64,000 bases of DNA from Nanobdellota archaeon (GTDB lineage: Archaea; Nanobdellota; Nanobdellia; Tiddalikarchaeales; Tiddalikarchaeaceae). The position numbers and the translations under genes are program-made. The notes under the pieces are model-generated. The model was not told the origin of the DNA, ran no database searches, and saw nothing but the letters and a program-made list of their open reading frames with translations. The stretch spans positions 1 through 64,000 of the forward strand of contig JAFGFH010000006.1 of the NCBI GenBank assembly GCA_016931175.1. Reading direction: 5' to 3'. Below, one piece after another: positions 32,684 to 41,905 of this stretch. The first letter of the stretch is position 1. Every line of letters begins with the position of its first letter.

Positions 32684-33279
32684 TATTTGATTTGGTTGGA
32701 GTTTTTTCAAAACACAAAAATGTTTACTCTATTCTTAAGAAAATAACTAATTATGACGGGACAGCTGAAGGATTACACTCTTACATTGGAGACGCTTATG
32801 ACAAATTAATAGTAGGAAAGATGAACGAGTTAGTTTTCTGGAACAAGTTAAAGAAAGAGACTGGTTCAAGAAAGACAATAGATTCATTAAAGAAGAGCTT
32901 CCTTAAAGAATTCAAACCCGTATTCAAGCACGAAGACTTTGAAAAGATTAAGAAGAACTTCAAAGTAGCATTATGCAGCAACTTCGTCAACAGCTGGTGG
33001 ATGTATTTAAAAGACAAGTTTAAGATAAGTTTTGATTACGAAGTTTTAAGCAGTTCGTTAAAGATTAAAAAACCTGAACCTGAAATCTTCTTAAGCGTTT
33101 CAAGCTTCTTTAAAATAAGCCCGTATGATTGTGTTTACGTAAGCGACGAAGCAGAGGATATGAAAGCAGCTAAGAAGACAGGCATGCAGACAATATTCAT
33201 ACCGGGAAAGACTAAGAGTTTCAAAAACGCAGATTATTACTACACCAGCGTTGAAAACCTGCTGGAAGTTCTTGCTTAA
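32668..33279 (+). CDS. HAD superfamily hydrolase
   Basis: 203 residues. Motif I is FDLVGVF, with the nucleophile Asp near residue 8 but Val where the second Asp usually sits, as in some YihX-like members. Motif II is LCSN, the motif III Lys is in KIKKPEPEIF, and motif IV is VYVSDEAED. A phosphatase acting on a small phosphorylated compound is likely; substrate unknown. Coupled by overlap to the R15P isomerase-like gene, so a sugar phosphate is an attractive guess. Confidence 0.8.
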   Translation: MFKVVIFDLVGVFSKHKNVYSILKKITNYDGTAEGLHSYIGDAYDKLIVGKMNELVFWNKLKKETGSRKTIDSLKKSFLKEFKPVFKHEDFEKIKKNFKVALCSNFVNSWWMYLKDKFKISFDYEVLSSSLKIKKPEPEIFLSVSSFFKISPYDCVYVSDEAEDMKAAKKTGMQTIFIPGKTKSFKNADYYYTSVENLLEVLA

Positions 33280-34019
33280 ACATTCTCAATCATTAAGTAC
33301 TCGTAAACAGCTTCTAATAAAGTCTTGCCTAACTCTATTAAAGCATTCTCTTCCCCATTGAAACAGAAATCAAACTCTTCACCGTCCAAAACCTTCAAAG
33401 TGTAAGGAAGTCCTGCAAAGAAAGCATCCCTTGTAGTATTCTGGTAAGAACTAACATCCAAGTTTTTGTCCATTAAAGAATAATCTATTCTAACAGGATT
33501 AAAGCAGACACTGAACTGCGCATTATTAAACAATACGTTTAACTTATCCTTTGTATACTCTGCTTTAACCTTGTTTTTTACCTTGAAAAAAAGAAACCTC
33601 TTGCTTGCACTAAGATTATTAATAACAGCGCATAACTCGCTCATTTTCATATTTAAACCGTTATGGGCTTCAAAGATTACAGGAACTATTACAAACTTGT
33701 AGAACCTGCCAGTGCCTAAAACATTAATCAACTCTTTCTTGGACCTGACACTATTAGCATACTCGTGCATGCAGTCATTTCTTAAAATCTCCAACTCCTG
33801 CTCGAAAAAACGGCTGTCACCAAAACTGTTTACTTTATTCTTGTTAATAGTAAGCACTAGTTTGTTCTCACCTTTTCTAAGAGTAATTACGGACTTATCC
33901 CCCTCTTTGTCAAAATCAGAATTAACAATGTTTTTTAAAAGCTCAAAAACAACCCTTTCCCTGCCGAAACTAAACAAACCAGCATTAATTAGCTCCTGCA
34001 AGTTCTTGTTCATTAACAT
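33276..34019 (-). CDS. Unknown soluble protein
   Basis: 247 residues, alpha-beta mix, no membrane segment or catalytic motif that I recognise. Features: SFGRERVVFELLKNIV near the N-terminus, several beta stretches (SVITLRKGENKLVLTIN, FYKFVIVPVIFEAHNG), and a closing helix (ALIELGKTLLEAVYEYLM). It overlaps the HAD gene tail to tail by 4 bp and follows the diphthine synthase gene by 31 bp on the same strand. Confidence 0.55.
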   Translation of the reverse strand: MLMNKNLQELINAGLFSFGRERVVFELLKNIVNSDFDKEGDKSVITLRKGENKLVLTINKNKVNSFGDSRFFEQELEILRNDCMHEYANSVRSKKELINVLGTGRFYKFVIVPVIFEAHNGLNMKMSELCAVINNLSASKRFLFFKVKNKVKAEYTKDKLNVLFNNAQFSVCFNPVRIDYSLMDKNLDVSSYQNTTRDAFFAGLPYTLKVLDGEEFDFCFNGEENALIELGKTLLEAVYEYLMIENV

Positions 34020-34050
34020 AAGATTAAACAGGGATTTTATTTAATTATTT

Positions 34051-34809
34051 CTAAGCATATAAAGCTTCAACGTAGTCCTTCTCTATCTCACTCATAGATG
34101 GCACCACTAATATGTGAGGCTGTTTGCTGAACTTGTAATTAAGCAGTTCTTTGACAGTTCCGTACTTAATCACTTGGTCTTTAAAACCAAGCCTTGAAAC
34201 GCCAATAATTCTTGTACTCTTATTAAGGAAACTATTCCTTTCCCTGCTAATATTTAATAATATCTTCAAAGCTTCACTAATAGTCATGTACTTATCCTCA
34301 TTCTTCTTAATATCAAGAAATACCAAGGTATGGGCGTTGTTTTCATGATTCTTTTTAATAATGTCAAAATAACTCGTCGGCTTGTAATTAGGTTCAGGAT
34401 AAGGTATTGAACAGCTCTTGCCGAACTTGTAAACGTGCAATCCTGTCTCGCAAATGCTTGAATAAATACTGCTCGCGTGAACCACTTCAAACCTGATATT
34501 ATTATCTTTGCAGCTCTTCAAGAATTCAATATGAGTTGTAGCAGTTAATGGGTCCCCTACTATGAGCAAAGCAACATCCGATACTCCGGCTTTTTTTAAT
34601 ATCTTTTCTTCAAAATTAGTTTCCAAATCTTTCCTGCTGAGCTCTATTATACCTTTTCCAACTAAGTTATTAAGCTTAGCAACGTCCTCGTCACTGATAA
34701 TGCTGGTATACCTCTCAATAAAGACAGTATCGCACTTCTTAGCATAGTCTAAACCTTTCAAAGCTATATTATCCCAACCGCTTATGCCTGTTCCTATCAA
34801 ATAAAGCAT
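34051..34809 (-). CDS. dphB: Diphthine synthase
   Basis: 252 residues, SAM-dependent tetrapyrrole-methylase fold. Signature elements: YLIGTGISGWDNIALKGLDY at the start, VFIERYTS, LIVGDPLTATTH, and HASSIYSSICETGLHVYKFG. It methylates the modified histidine on EF2 in diphthamide synthesis. Its presence contrasts with the truncated Dph2 at 22640-22885, the enzyme of the first step. Confidence 0.9.
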   Translation of the reverse strand: MLYLIGTGISGWDNIALKGLDYAKKCDTVFIERYTSIISDEDVAKLNNLVGKGIIELSRKDLETNFEEKILKKAGVSDVALLIVGDPLTATTHIEFLKSCKDNNIRFEVVHASSIYSSICETGLHVYKFGKSCSIPYPEPNYKPTSYFDIIKKNHENNAHTLVFLDIKKNEDKYMTISEALKILLNISRERNSFLNKSTRIIGVSRLGFKDQVIKYGTVKELLNYKFSKQPHILVVPSMSEIEKDYVEALYA

Positions 34810-34834
34810 GAAGAATATAATGCAATAGTCTTAT

Positions 34835-35587
34835 TTAAAAGATTATTGCTATCAAACCAAAGATTATGCAGAATATGCTGAAGTTCACCTTCTCAGCTAC
34901 TTTAAGCAGGTATTGTATGGTTAATCTTCCAACTATGAAAGCAGTAAGCCCCGCCAATAAGTATCCAATGTTTAAATAGAACCCGTTCTTTAAACCGCTA
35001 ACTAGTTGCGCAATGAATATTACAGGTATGCTGGCAAGAAAACTAAGTTTCAAAGCAGAGTTAATATTGAATCCTTGAATTAAAAGAGCAAGAGTTGTTG
35101 AACCGCTTCTGCTTATTCCAGGAAGAACAGCAGCTCCCTGAGCCAATCCAGTAATTATTCCATCAATTTTCTTAACACTCTTCTCTGCTCTAGAACCGAA
35201 GTTCTTTCTGAACAATTGAAGCAGACCAGTTATTACAAGAAGGGAACCTATTATTAACCCAACCTTATCAGCGAAGTTAACACTAATTGTTTGAATAAAC
35301 AAGTATAACGGGCCTGCAATTAAGACTGAGAAGAGCGTAGTCCATAAAAAGAATATTAAGAGGTTCATCTGATTCGTAGTCTTAGGACTAACCATTTTCT
35401 TGAAATCCGTCCAGAAATAAGATATTGTTGCAGCCAAGGTTCCAATATGAAGGAATAATGCTACATCAACTGCTTGTTCAAAGGTATAACCCGCGTTTTG
35501 CAGAAATAAAGAAACAAAACCTTCACTGCTGACAGGCAGCCACTCCAGAATGCCTTGTATAATCCCAGAGATTAATAATTCAATCAT
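34835..35587 (-). CDS. uppP: Undecaprenyl-diphosphatase-like protein (UppP/BacA)
   Basis: 250 residues from ATG 35587 (a GTG lies 15 bp upstream). About eight membrane helices. BacA motifs: GIIQGILEWLPVSSEGF near the N-terminus and LPGISRSGSTT in the second half, which hold the Glu, Ser and Arg of the active site. In bacteria it recycles the lipid carrier by dephosphorylating undecaprenyl-PP; in an archaeon a dolichyl-PP carrier of glycosylation is more likely. It follows the CPBP gene on the same strand. Confidence 0.88.
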   Translation of the reverse strand: MIELLISGIIQGILEWLPVSSEGFVSLFLQNAGYTFEQAVDVALFLHIGTLAATISYFWTDFKKMVSPKTTNQMNLLIFFLWTTLFSVLIAGPLYLFIQTISVNFADKVGLIIGSLLVITGLLQLFRKNFGSRAEKSVKKIDGIITGLAQGAAVLPGISRSGSTTLALLIQGFNINSALKLSFLASIPVIFIAQLVSGLKNGFYLNIGYLLAGLTAFIVGRLTIQYLLKVAEKVNFSIFCIIFGLIAIIF

Positions 35588-35617
35588 GAATAATCTAATC
35601 ACTTGGTTAATAAAAAT

Positions 35618-36274
35618 TTATACCATAACGAGGGCGAACAAGCTGATTAGAGAATCTGCCAGGACAGCACCGTAAATATCCTTGGTCTTCTCAAAGACCC
35701 ATCCTATAAACAAACCCATGAAGAAGTAAACTATTCCTGTTATTATTGGAGGAGAGACTATTACAGCGCTGATGAAACTAGTAATTATTATCCCAATATA
35801 CGTGTTGCCAACATAATTAACCATGTTCTGCTGAATGAAGTATCTGAAAAGTATTTCATGAAAAAAAGCAACTATTACAACCCTTAATATTACAAAAGCG
35901 CTGATGCGTGTAAGAATCACCCAGCTGAAATTAGAAGTTGCCCACCCGACTAAAAGCATTAATATTACGAAACCAACGCTTGACAATAAGTTAATCATAA
36001 TACTTTGCAGAGTGTCTTTAACATCAAAAGCGAACAAGTGAAAGTGTTTGTTAAAAAACAAGTAAATGAAAGGAACCCCAAATATTATAACAGTGTATAT
36101 TGTTAAAAAAATCCCGGAAAGAAAATAACGAGCCAGCATTAACGCTGCAAATATGAAGAATAACACCCTGTAAATCTTTTGTTTAACACTTAAAACAGGA
36201 GGAGTAATTATTGAAGGCTCGGTTCTTAAGCTCTGGGAAATGTCACCGCTGTAATCCTCTGAACCATTCGTCAT
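35618..36274 (-). CDS. CPBP family intramembrane protein (degenerate site)
   Basis: 218 residues from ATG 36274 (TTG 36280 also in frame). A polar Pro-rich start is followed by about six helices. The CPBP/CAAX protease motif EExxxR appears as FHEILFR, so the first Glu is His. The later conserved region (GIVYFFMGLFIGWVFEKTKD, then GAVLADS) has Asp where His or Asn is often found. It may be an intramembrane protease or a non-catalytic relative; substrate unknown. Confidence 0.7.
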   Translation of the reverse strand: MTNGSEDYSGDISQSLRTEPSIITPPVLSVKQKIYRVLFFIFAALMLARYFLSGIFLTIYTVIIFGVPFIYLFFNKHFHLFAFDVKDTLQSIMINLLSSVGFVILMLLVGWATSNFSWVILTRISAFVILRVVIVAFFHEILFRYFIQQNMVNYVGNTYIGIIITSFISAVIVSPPIITGIVYFFMGLFIGWVFEKTKDIYGAVLADSLISLFALVMV

Positions 36275-36330
36275 TAACAAAAGACTAGCCGAAGAATATT
36301 AATATACTTTTTGAATAAAAGAATAATACC

Positions 36331-37161
36331 TTGATAGAGAATATAATAGTAATATCAGCAGGACTTTACTTGCTGCTTGCCAGCATTAATGACATCATGC
36401 ACAGGTTTGTGCACGATTACATGACTTACAGCTTCGGAGCATTATTTTTAGTGCTTAGAGTTCTGCTTTTCTACGAAACAGGAGAACCTATTATGCTTCT
36501 AAGCAGCTTATACGTTGCAGCACCAACACTTTTAATATCATACATTTTGTACAAAGCAGGCGCTTGGGGAGGAGGGGATTTGAAACTATTAACAGCAATG
36601 GCAATAGGTGTGCCATTTTTAACATCTCATGATGCTCAATTCCCTTTCTTTGCAAACTTCTTAACCAATACATTAGTTACTGGAATATTCTTTGGAATAA
36701 TCTGGTCCTTAATACAAGTTGTTAGAAACCTGAAAAAAGTCTCGAAAAAAATATCAAAGACGGACTTAATAATCTTCCTGCTCTTTTTAATAACTGGAGT
36801 GTTTTTCTTTACACAAAACTACATATTCAAAATATTCTCAATAATACTCCTGCTCTTCCCAATAACTTACATGATAAAAAAGGTTGAGTACGAGACGCAG
36901 GTTATAGACAAACCAGTTAAGAATTTAGAAGAAGGGGACTGGATACTTGAGGATATAAAAGCGGGAAGGAAAACAGTGCTCAAGAAACCAACCGGGCTTT
37001 CAAAAGAGGATATAGCACTGCTTCAGAAGACTAAGCTTAAAACAATTAAAGTAAGAGACGGCATACCTTTTGTGCCAAGCTTTTTTCTAGGATACTTGAC
37101 TGCTTTTTATTACGGCAACTTAATATTTAACTTTGTAGGAGTTTTATTCACCAGTATTTAG
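36331..37161 (+). CDS. Type IV prepilin/preflagellin peptidase (A24)
   Basis: 276 residues starting at TTG 36331; the next Met lies inside the active-site helix, so TTG is right. Aspartyl protease motifs: Asp21 in INDIMHR and the GxGD motif GGGD (80-83) in AWGGGDLKLL. Membrane helices run through the first ~165 residues; a cytoplasmic insert (YETQVIDKPVKNLEEGDWIL) and one last helix follow. It cleaves class III signal peptides of archaeal pilins or archaellins. No pilin gene is seen nearby. Overlaps the HIT gene end by 14 bp. Confidence 0.85.
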   Translation: MIENIIVISAGLYLLLASINDIMHRFVHDYMTYSFGALFLVLRVLLFYETGEPIMLLSSLYVAAPTLLISYILYKAGAWGGGDLKLLTAMAIGVPFLTSHDAQFPFFANFLTNTLVTGIFFGIIWSLIQVVRNLKKVSKKISKTDLIIFLLFLITGVFFFTQNYIFKIFSIILLLFPITYMIKKVEYETQVIDKPVKNLEEGDWILEDIKAGRKTVLKKPTGLSKEDIALLQKTKLKTIKVRDGIPFVPSFFLGYLTAFYYGNLIFNFVGVLFTSI

Positions 37162-37687
37162 GAATTCTCTCCTCAATCTCTTGAACAGCTTCTTCCTCTT
37201 CAGTCATTTTTGGAGGCTTTTCTTCAGCAGTTTTTGGCTCTTCTTTAACCCCTTCCTCAGCAGAACCTGACTGGAGTTTCTTAATAACATTCTGCAGGTA
37301 CGAGTTTATCTCTTCCTGGCTTAACTGCTTCTCTTCCCAGCCAATAGTTACACTGTCACCTTCATACCTGGGTATTACTTGAATGCTCGCGTGGGCAACT
37401 CTTTGCCCTGCGCCAGAACCTTCATTAATAATATAAGATACTCCTGTAGCTTTAAGTTTCTGAACAAGTATTCCTCCTATATTAAGCGCGACGTTAAACA
37501 TTTTGCTTCTAACCTCTGCAGGAAGCATGCTGAACAATGGAGCGTGCACCTTGCTTATAACTTGAATATGCCCTTCAGTTGCAGGCCTGATGTCGAGAAA
37601 CGCGAGGGTATCATTATCCCCCCCAACCATAGCTGCTTGAATCTTACCTTCAGCTATTAAGCAAAAAACGCACTGCTGTTCTGTCAT
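37148..37687 (-). CDS. HIT-family protein with a degenerate histidine triad
   Basis: 179 residues. CVFCLIAEGKI near the start gives the CxxC of zinc-containing HIT proteins, then FLDIRPATEGHIQVISKVHA and NEGSGAGQRVAHASIQVIPR. The triad that should read HxHxH is H99-A-S-I-Q103: only the first His remains and the catalytic central His is gone, so hydrolase activity is doubtful. The last ~60 residues are an acidic tail with Glu/Pro repeats. It may have become a nucleotide-binding protein. Confidence 0.8.
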   Translation of the reverse strand: MTEQQCVFCLIAEGKIQAAMVGGDNDTLAFLDIRPATEGHIQVISKVHAPLFSMLPAEVRSKMFNVALNIGGILVQKLKATGVSYIINEGSGAGQRVAHASIQVIPRYEGDSVTIGWEEKQLSQEEINSYLQNVIKKLQSGSAEEGVKEEPKTAEEKPPKMTEEEEAVQEIEERIPKYW

Positions 37688-37730
37688 AAGAAAAGAATAG
37701 TTTTATTTAATTAAAAAGGTTATTAATCTT

Positions 37731-38411
37731 ATGGAATTCATTGTTGGCGAATCAGCAATAAAATACGGCGACTATATTGTAATATCAGACATTCACATAG
37801 GTTTTGAGGAATCAATAGAGGAGAAGGGTTATACTATACCTGACCAGACAAGCAACGTAGTAGAGAGGTTAAGAGTTCTAAACGAGAAAGCCAAGAACTT
37901 AATAATATTAGGTGATGTTAAACACAACATATTCTTAAACGACAAGATGAAAATCCTGCTTTTCTTATCAAAGGTTTCAGAACTCTTCAAAAAGATAATA
38001 ATAGTCAAAGGAAACCATGACGGTAATATAGAAAATTATACAAAGGGTTACAAGAACATAACAGTTGTTTTGGAACTGTTAATAAGAGATACTTTATTTA
38101 TTCACGGCCACAAATACGCCAGCAAGGAGGTTATGAGCAAAGCCAAGAATATACTGACTGGGCACTTCCACTCAGCACATAAATTAAAAGACCATTTAGG
38201 CACAATAACAACCCGCAAAACCTGGGCAGTTTACAAATTCAACAATGAAGAATATTTCAAGAAACAGAAGGTTAAGACCAGCGTTAAGAAAGTTGTTGGT
38301 TTCCCTTGCTTTAACGCCTTCTTTGACGGAACAGGAGAGAAGAACGGGCCTTACTCTAAGTTCTTAGAGAAAACTGATGTTTTAACGCTTGACTTGATTA
38401 AACTCGTTTAA
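37731..38411 (+). CDS. Metallophosphoesterase (archaeal SbcD-related)
   Basis: 226 residues. Calcineurin-like motifs: SDIHIGFEESI, LGDVKHN, KGNHDGN and HGH (FIHGHKY), then TGHFHSA. This pattern fits the small archaeal family sometimes labelled SbcD-related, often found beside Lhr-type helicases; an Lhr gene lies 5 kb away at 43220. Substrate unknown. It overlaps the next metallophosphoesterase gene tail to tail by 14 bp. Confidence 0.8.
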   Translation: MEFIVGESAIKYGDYIVISDIHIGFEESIEEKGYTIPDQTSNVVERLRVLNEKAKNLIILGDVKHNIFLNDKMKILLFLSKVSELFKKIIIVKGNHDGNIENYTKGYKNITVVLELLIRDTLFIHGHKYASKEVMSKAKNILTGHFHSAHKLKDHLGTITTRKTWAVYKFNNEEYFKKQKVKTSVKKVVGFPCFNAFFDGTGEKNGPYSKFLEKTDVLTLDLIKLV

Positions 38412-39177
38412 CGTCTAATACTTTAGCCGTCTTTCCAACATCAACTAAGATTACATTGCCTGGGCCGCAGTTAATCACTAAATTCTTTGACTCTTTCTTC
38501 TTTTTATGAGTAATTAACTCTTCACTTTTACCTTTCTCTTCATGAACGTGGCCGAAAACAGATAATAAGGGTTTGTTTTTTTCAATCAACCTCTTCAATA
38601 CTTTGTCGCCAACTCTTTTCCTCTTGCAGCCTTTAATATCATCTAAGCAAGGCTCAACATGCCATTGGCGTCCTTTTTTGAATAGCTTAAACACTGCTGT
38701 ATCAAGGTAGGAATAAGCAGGCATGTGGGATACGAAGATTACAGGCTTATCATTATTTTTCAAAAGCTTGTCAAGAGTTAACTCGTCAAACTTGGGATTA
38801 ACCCGGAAATAAGCCTTGTCAAGTATGTCAGAGAGTATTGCAGTAGCTCCCCCGTAACCAATTAAGTAATGAGATTTTAAATCAACAATTTTATTGTTAA
38901 AATCAACAAGTTTGTCATACTTTGTGAACTTCCAGTCAGTTATTAACTGCCAGCTCTTAACATCCTCGTAATTGCCAGGAATCAAGTAAACCTTTTTCTT
39001 ACAAACATTCAACGCTTTAAGCAATCTTTTGAACCTGCTGACAGGTTTTTTATAATCCTCCCAATTCATCAAATCCCCTGCCACTATAATACTGCACTTT
39101 TCCTTATTAGCTAACTTAACAGCTTTTGTGCACTGCTTAAGACTGCCGTGGCAGTCGCTTAATAATACGAGCTTCAA
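38398..39177 (-). CDS. Metallophosphoesterase
   Basis: 259 residues of the calcineurin-like fold: LLSDCHGS (D8, H10), AGDLMNW, PGNYED (Tyr replaces the usual His of GNHD), VSHMPAYS and FGHVHEE. The missing motif III histidine may alter activity. A long basic insertion (KGCKRKRVGDKVLKRL) lies before the last motif. It overlaps the Nip7-like gene upstream by 4 bp. Confidence 0.78.
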   Translation of the reverse strand: MKLVLLSDCHGSLKQCTKAVKLANKEKCSIIVAGDLMNWEDYKKPVSRFKRLLKALNVCKKKVYLIPGNYEDVKSWQLITDWKFTKYDKLVDFNNKIVDLKSHYLIGYGGATAILSDILDKAYFRVNPKFDELTLDKLLKNNDKPVIFVSHMPAYSYLDTAVFKLFKKGRQWHVEPCLDDIKGCKRKRVGDKVLKRLIEKNKPLLSVFGHVHEEKGKSEELITHKKKKESKNLVINCGPGNVILVDVGKTAKVLDVKRV

Positions 39178-39614
39178 AATATTAACCCCTTAAGCTTGTC
39201 CTGTTCTAAGTAGTAGCCGATGTTAACCTTATTGTTATAAACCTTGTTTTTGAAGATTATAACTCCGAGAACCTCGCCTTTCTCATTTAAAGCTGCGAAC
39301 TCGGGACCGTTACCTTTCTTTTTAACAATACCCTTCTTGAGGATTTTCCTGTTGCAGGTGAAAAGGAAACTGCTCTTATCATTCAAGACTATATAATTCT
39401 TTAAACGATTCCTGTTAATTCTTAACAACTCATGACAGGGCTTATTATTAATACTAATCATTAAACCCTTGCTTAAGGGCTTAATCTTGAAACTAATCCC
39501 TGCCAAATCCTTGCTAACCTCATAAATACTGGACTTATCAATAATTATGTTCTTCGGCAGCAAAGGTTCAACACCAAAACTATTCTTGAAAGACTTCTTT
39601 AAATCACTAATCAT
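39174..39614 (-). CDS. Nip7-like PUA-domain protein
   Basis: 146 residues. The C-terminal half (FLFTCNRKILKKGIVKKKG, then VLGVIIFKNK and NIGYYLEQDK) follows the pattern of the Nip7/PUA domain, a fold that binds rRNA in large-subunit assembly. The N-terminal half would be the Nip7 pre-PUA domain, but is weakly recognisable. Basic overall. Coupled to the downstream metallophosphoesterase by ATGA-type overlap. Confidence 0.55.
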   Translation of the reverse strand: MISDLKKSFKNSFGVEPLLPKNIIIDKSSIYEVSKDLAGISFKIKPLSKGLMISINNKPCHELLRINRNRLKNYIVLNDKSSFLFTCNRKILKKGIVKKKGNGPEFAALNEKGEVLGVIIFKNKVYNNKVNIGYYLEQDKLKGLIF

Positions 39615-39644
39615 TAAATAATATAATAATTAGTCTTATATAAA

Positions 39645-41027
39645 TCATGCTTGTTTTAAATGCCCTATTATGCCTTCAGCTATTTTTTCACTGCCAATCC
39701 TAATGCTTTCTTCTAATTCTCTTTTACCGTAATTATATAACGCGTCAAAGACCATGAAGTTAGGGCTGGAGTTTGACTCTAAACAGTAATAATTACCCTC
39801 TAAATCTTGTATCCAGTCCTGTCCAGTAATATACATTCCTTTTTCTCCTAATGCAACAGCAGCCTTTTCAGCCAGAATTCTGAGAGCATCAGGAAGAGCC
39901 TGATTGCTTATATTATGCGCCTCAAGTATTCTTTCTTCCTCAACGCATAACTCTTTACTCTTCTCATTAGGGTTTAAAGGAATCTGGCTCCCGCCGCTGC
40001 CAACGTTTGAAACTATCTTATTAAAACCAAAAACGTTCTTAACACCTTCACACTTCTTGTTCGAAGAGTAAGATAAAGCGCTTGCCAATACCTTCCCGCT
40101 CCCAAGGGTGAAAATCCTGTAATGAGTGTAATAATCGCTTGGGGACTCAATAAAACGTGAAACCAGGAACTTATACCTGTAATTTTCAACACTCTGGCAG
40201 GCGAATCTTAAAAATTTTTTAAAATCTTTTTCTTCTTCAATGTAATTAATTCCTTGACCTCTGCTGCTCCCGCTTAACTTAAACACTGCAGGGAAAAAAC
40301 GGTTATTAATGAAATTGTTCAAATCTGACTTAAACGCTAAAGGTATATTATTCTCCTTTAACACTTCATACATAATTATTGGTATTTTTACAAAACCTCC
40401 CGCGCTTAAAACTAAATCCTTATTATCCTCGCATTTAACGTTAATTATTAAATCCTCAATGCTTAATCTGCTCATTAACTCTTTAATCTTGATGGATTTC
40501 TGGTTCAGCAAGTTAAGATTGTTAATCATGATTTTTGACTTTTCAGCATTTTCAAAAGGCATTAAACCCATTACTCTTATTGCCTGCAAGGGAGCAACGT
40601 ATTCTTTTTCTATTAATCCGCACATTCCAGGAAGACGCAGGTAAGCCTGAAAGTGTTCTGCAAACAAGCCGATGATGTTTTCATAGTCTTTTAATCTCAT
40701 TTCTAATTCCTGCTTTACCTTTAAAGGCCAGGCATTATTCTTCATAATCTTATTCACCCAATTATTGAATCGAGTCTTATAATCCGCAAAAGAGTTAAGA
40801 TAAGCCTGGTCGCTTAAATAGAAAACCATATTAGACTCTGTGAAATCCTTTTTATACTCTTCTAATAAACTGCATAATTCAGAGAAGAAACCAGTGTTAT
40901 TGTCAAGCATGCTTGAACTAACTGGTTTAATGATAACTTCAGCCCCTTCTCTTTTCAAATTATTAAACAAGTAATTGTAGCGGTTATCACCATACCTTTC
41001 AGGATTAAACGCGACAGTAATCTTCAT
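39645..41027 (-). CDS. ATP-grasp family protein
   Basis: 460 residues from ATG 41027; a TTG start would add 4 residues. The N-terminal third looks like a Rossmann-type pre-ATP-grasp domain (KITVAFNPERYGDNRYNYLF). The ATP-grasp part has FKLSGSSRGQGI, the strand FLVSRFIE, and the metal-binding end DWIQDLEGNYYCLESNSSPNF. Such enzymes ligate a carboxylate to an amine or thiol using ATP. Neither substrate nor pathway is indicated by the neighbours. Confidence 0.7.
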   Translation of the reverse strand: MKITVAFNPERYGDNRYNYLFNNLKREGAEVIIKPVSSSMLDNNTGFFSELCSLLEEYKKDFTESNMVFYLSDQAYLNSFADYKTRFNNWVNKIMKNNAWPLKVKQELEMRLKDYENIIGLFAEHFQAYLRLPGMCGLIEKEYVAPLQAIRVMGLMPFENAEKSKIMINNLNLLNQKSIKIKELMSRLSIEDLIINVKCEDNKDLVLSAGGFVKIPIIMYEVLKENNIPLAFKSDLNNFINNRFFPAVFKLSGSSRGQGINYIEEEKDFKKFLRFACQSVENYRYKFLVSRFIESPSDYYTHYRIFTLGSGKVLASALSYSSNKKCEGVKNVFGFNKIVSNVGSGGSQIPLNPNEKSKELCVEEERILEAHNISNQALPDALRILAEKAAVALGEKGMYITGQDWIQDLEGNYYCLESNSSPNFMVFDALYNYGKRELEESIRIGSEKIAEGIIGHLKQA

Positions 41028-41065
41028 TACTAAACTCAACTAAGAATTCTATTTTATAAAACTTT

Positions 41066-41905
41066 TTATTTCTTCATAACCGCGTAGTAGAATCCTATCG
41101 TGTCATCGGTTTGAGGGAAGAAATACTTCGTCTTCGAAACCTTTAATTTCAATGTTTTCTCAGCCCAGACAGTGTTGTCCTCGTTCTCTTCTTTTTCCAA
41201 ACTGCAGGTTGAGTAAACAATTACGCCACCAGGCTTTAATACTTCAACGCAAGCCTTTAACATCTTCTTCTGCAGCGAAGCGTGCTTTAAAACCTCGTGC
41301 TTGTTAACAGCTTTCAAACGCTTTTTCTCCCTCCAAACAGTTCCAGTAGCACTGCACGGAGCATCCAGCAAGATTTTGTCAAACAAGACCCCTAATTTTT
41401 TCACCTTTGAAGCGTTCAAGTTAAACGTGGCAGTATTCTTAATGCCTAACCTTTGAAGGTTGAACAAGTGAGCCTTTAACCTGTCCAAATTATCATCCAT
41501 TGCTGCAATAACCCCTTCATTGTTCATTAACTGCGCCATGTGGCTCGTCTTCCCGCCAGGAGCGCAGGCAGCATCTAACACGATTTCAACAGGTTTTGGA
41601 TTTAATTCAATAACAGGCATCATGCTTGCCTTATCCTGCAGGTATAAGTAACCTAATAAGTATTCTTCAGTAGAGCTTACAGCGAAAGGCTCATCTACTA
41701 ACTTGAAAGCGTAACCTACTTCTTTAACAGATTCCAAGACAAAACCTTTCTCTTCCAACCTTTTCCTAAGAACATCAGGTTTAATCTTTAACGTGTTAAC
41801 CCTGATATACTGGCAATAGTTTGTTTTAATCTTTTCAATAAAAGAGTTAACAAAATCTTTGCCGAAACGTTCAACGTAACTCTTTTCAAACTCTCTCTTT
41901 AACAT
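41066..41905 (-). CDS. NOP2/Sun family RNA (cytosine-5) methyltransferase
   Basis: 279 residues. SAM-binding LDAACAPGGKTSHMAQLM, the motif LLDAPCSATGT and YSTCSLEKEENE, whose cysteines are the release/catalytic pair of this family. The first ~90 residues form the N1-type RNA-binding domain. It methylates C5 of cytosine in tRNA or rRNA. It overlaps the CCA-adding enzyme gene by 7 bp, placing two tRNA maturation genes in one operon. Confidence 0.88.
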   Translation of the reverse strand: MLKREFEKSYVERFGKDFVNSFIEKIKTNYCQYIRVNTLKIKPDVLRKRLEEKGFVLESVKEVGYAFKLVDEPFAVSSTEEYLLGYLYLQDKASMMPVIELNPKPVEIVLDAACAPGGKTSHMAQLMNNEGVIAAMDDNLDRLKAHLFNLQRLGIKNTATFNLNASKVKKLGVLFDKILLDAPCSATGTVWREKKRLKAVNKHEVLKHASLQKKMLKACVEVLKPGGVIVYSTCSLEKEENEDNTVWAEKTLKLKVSKTKYFFPQTDDTIGFYYAVMKK

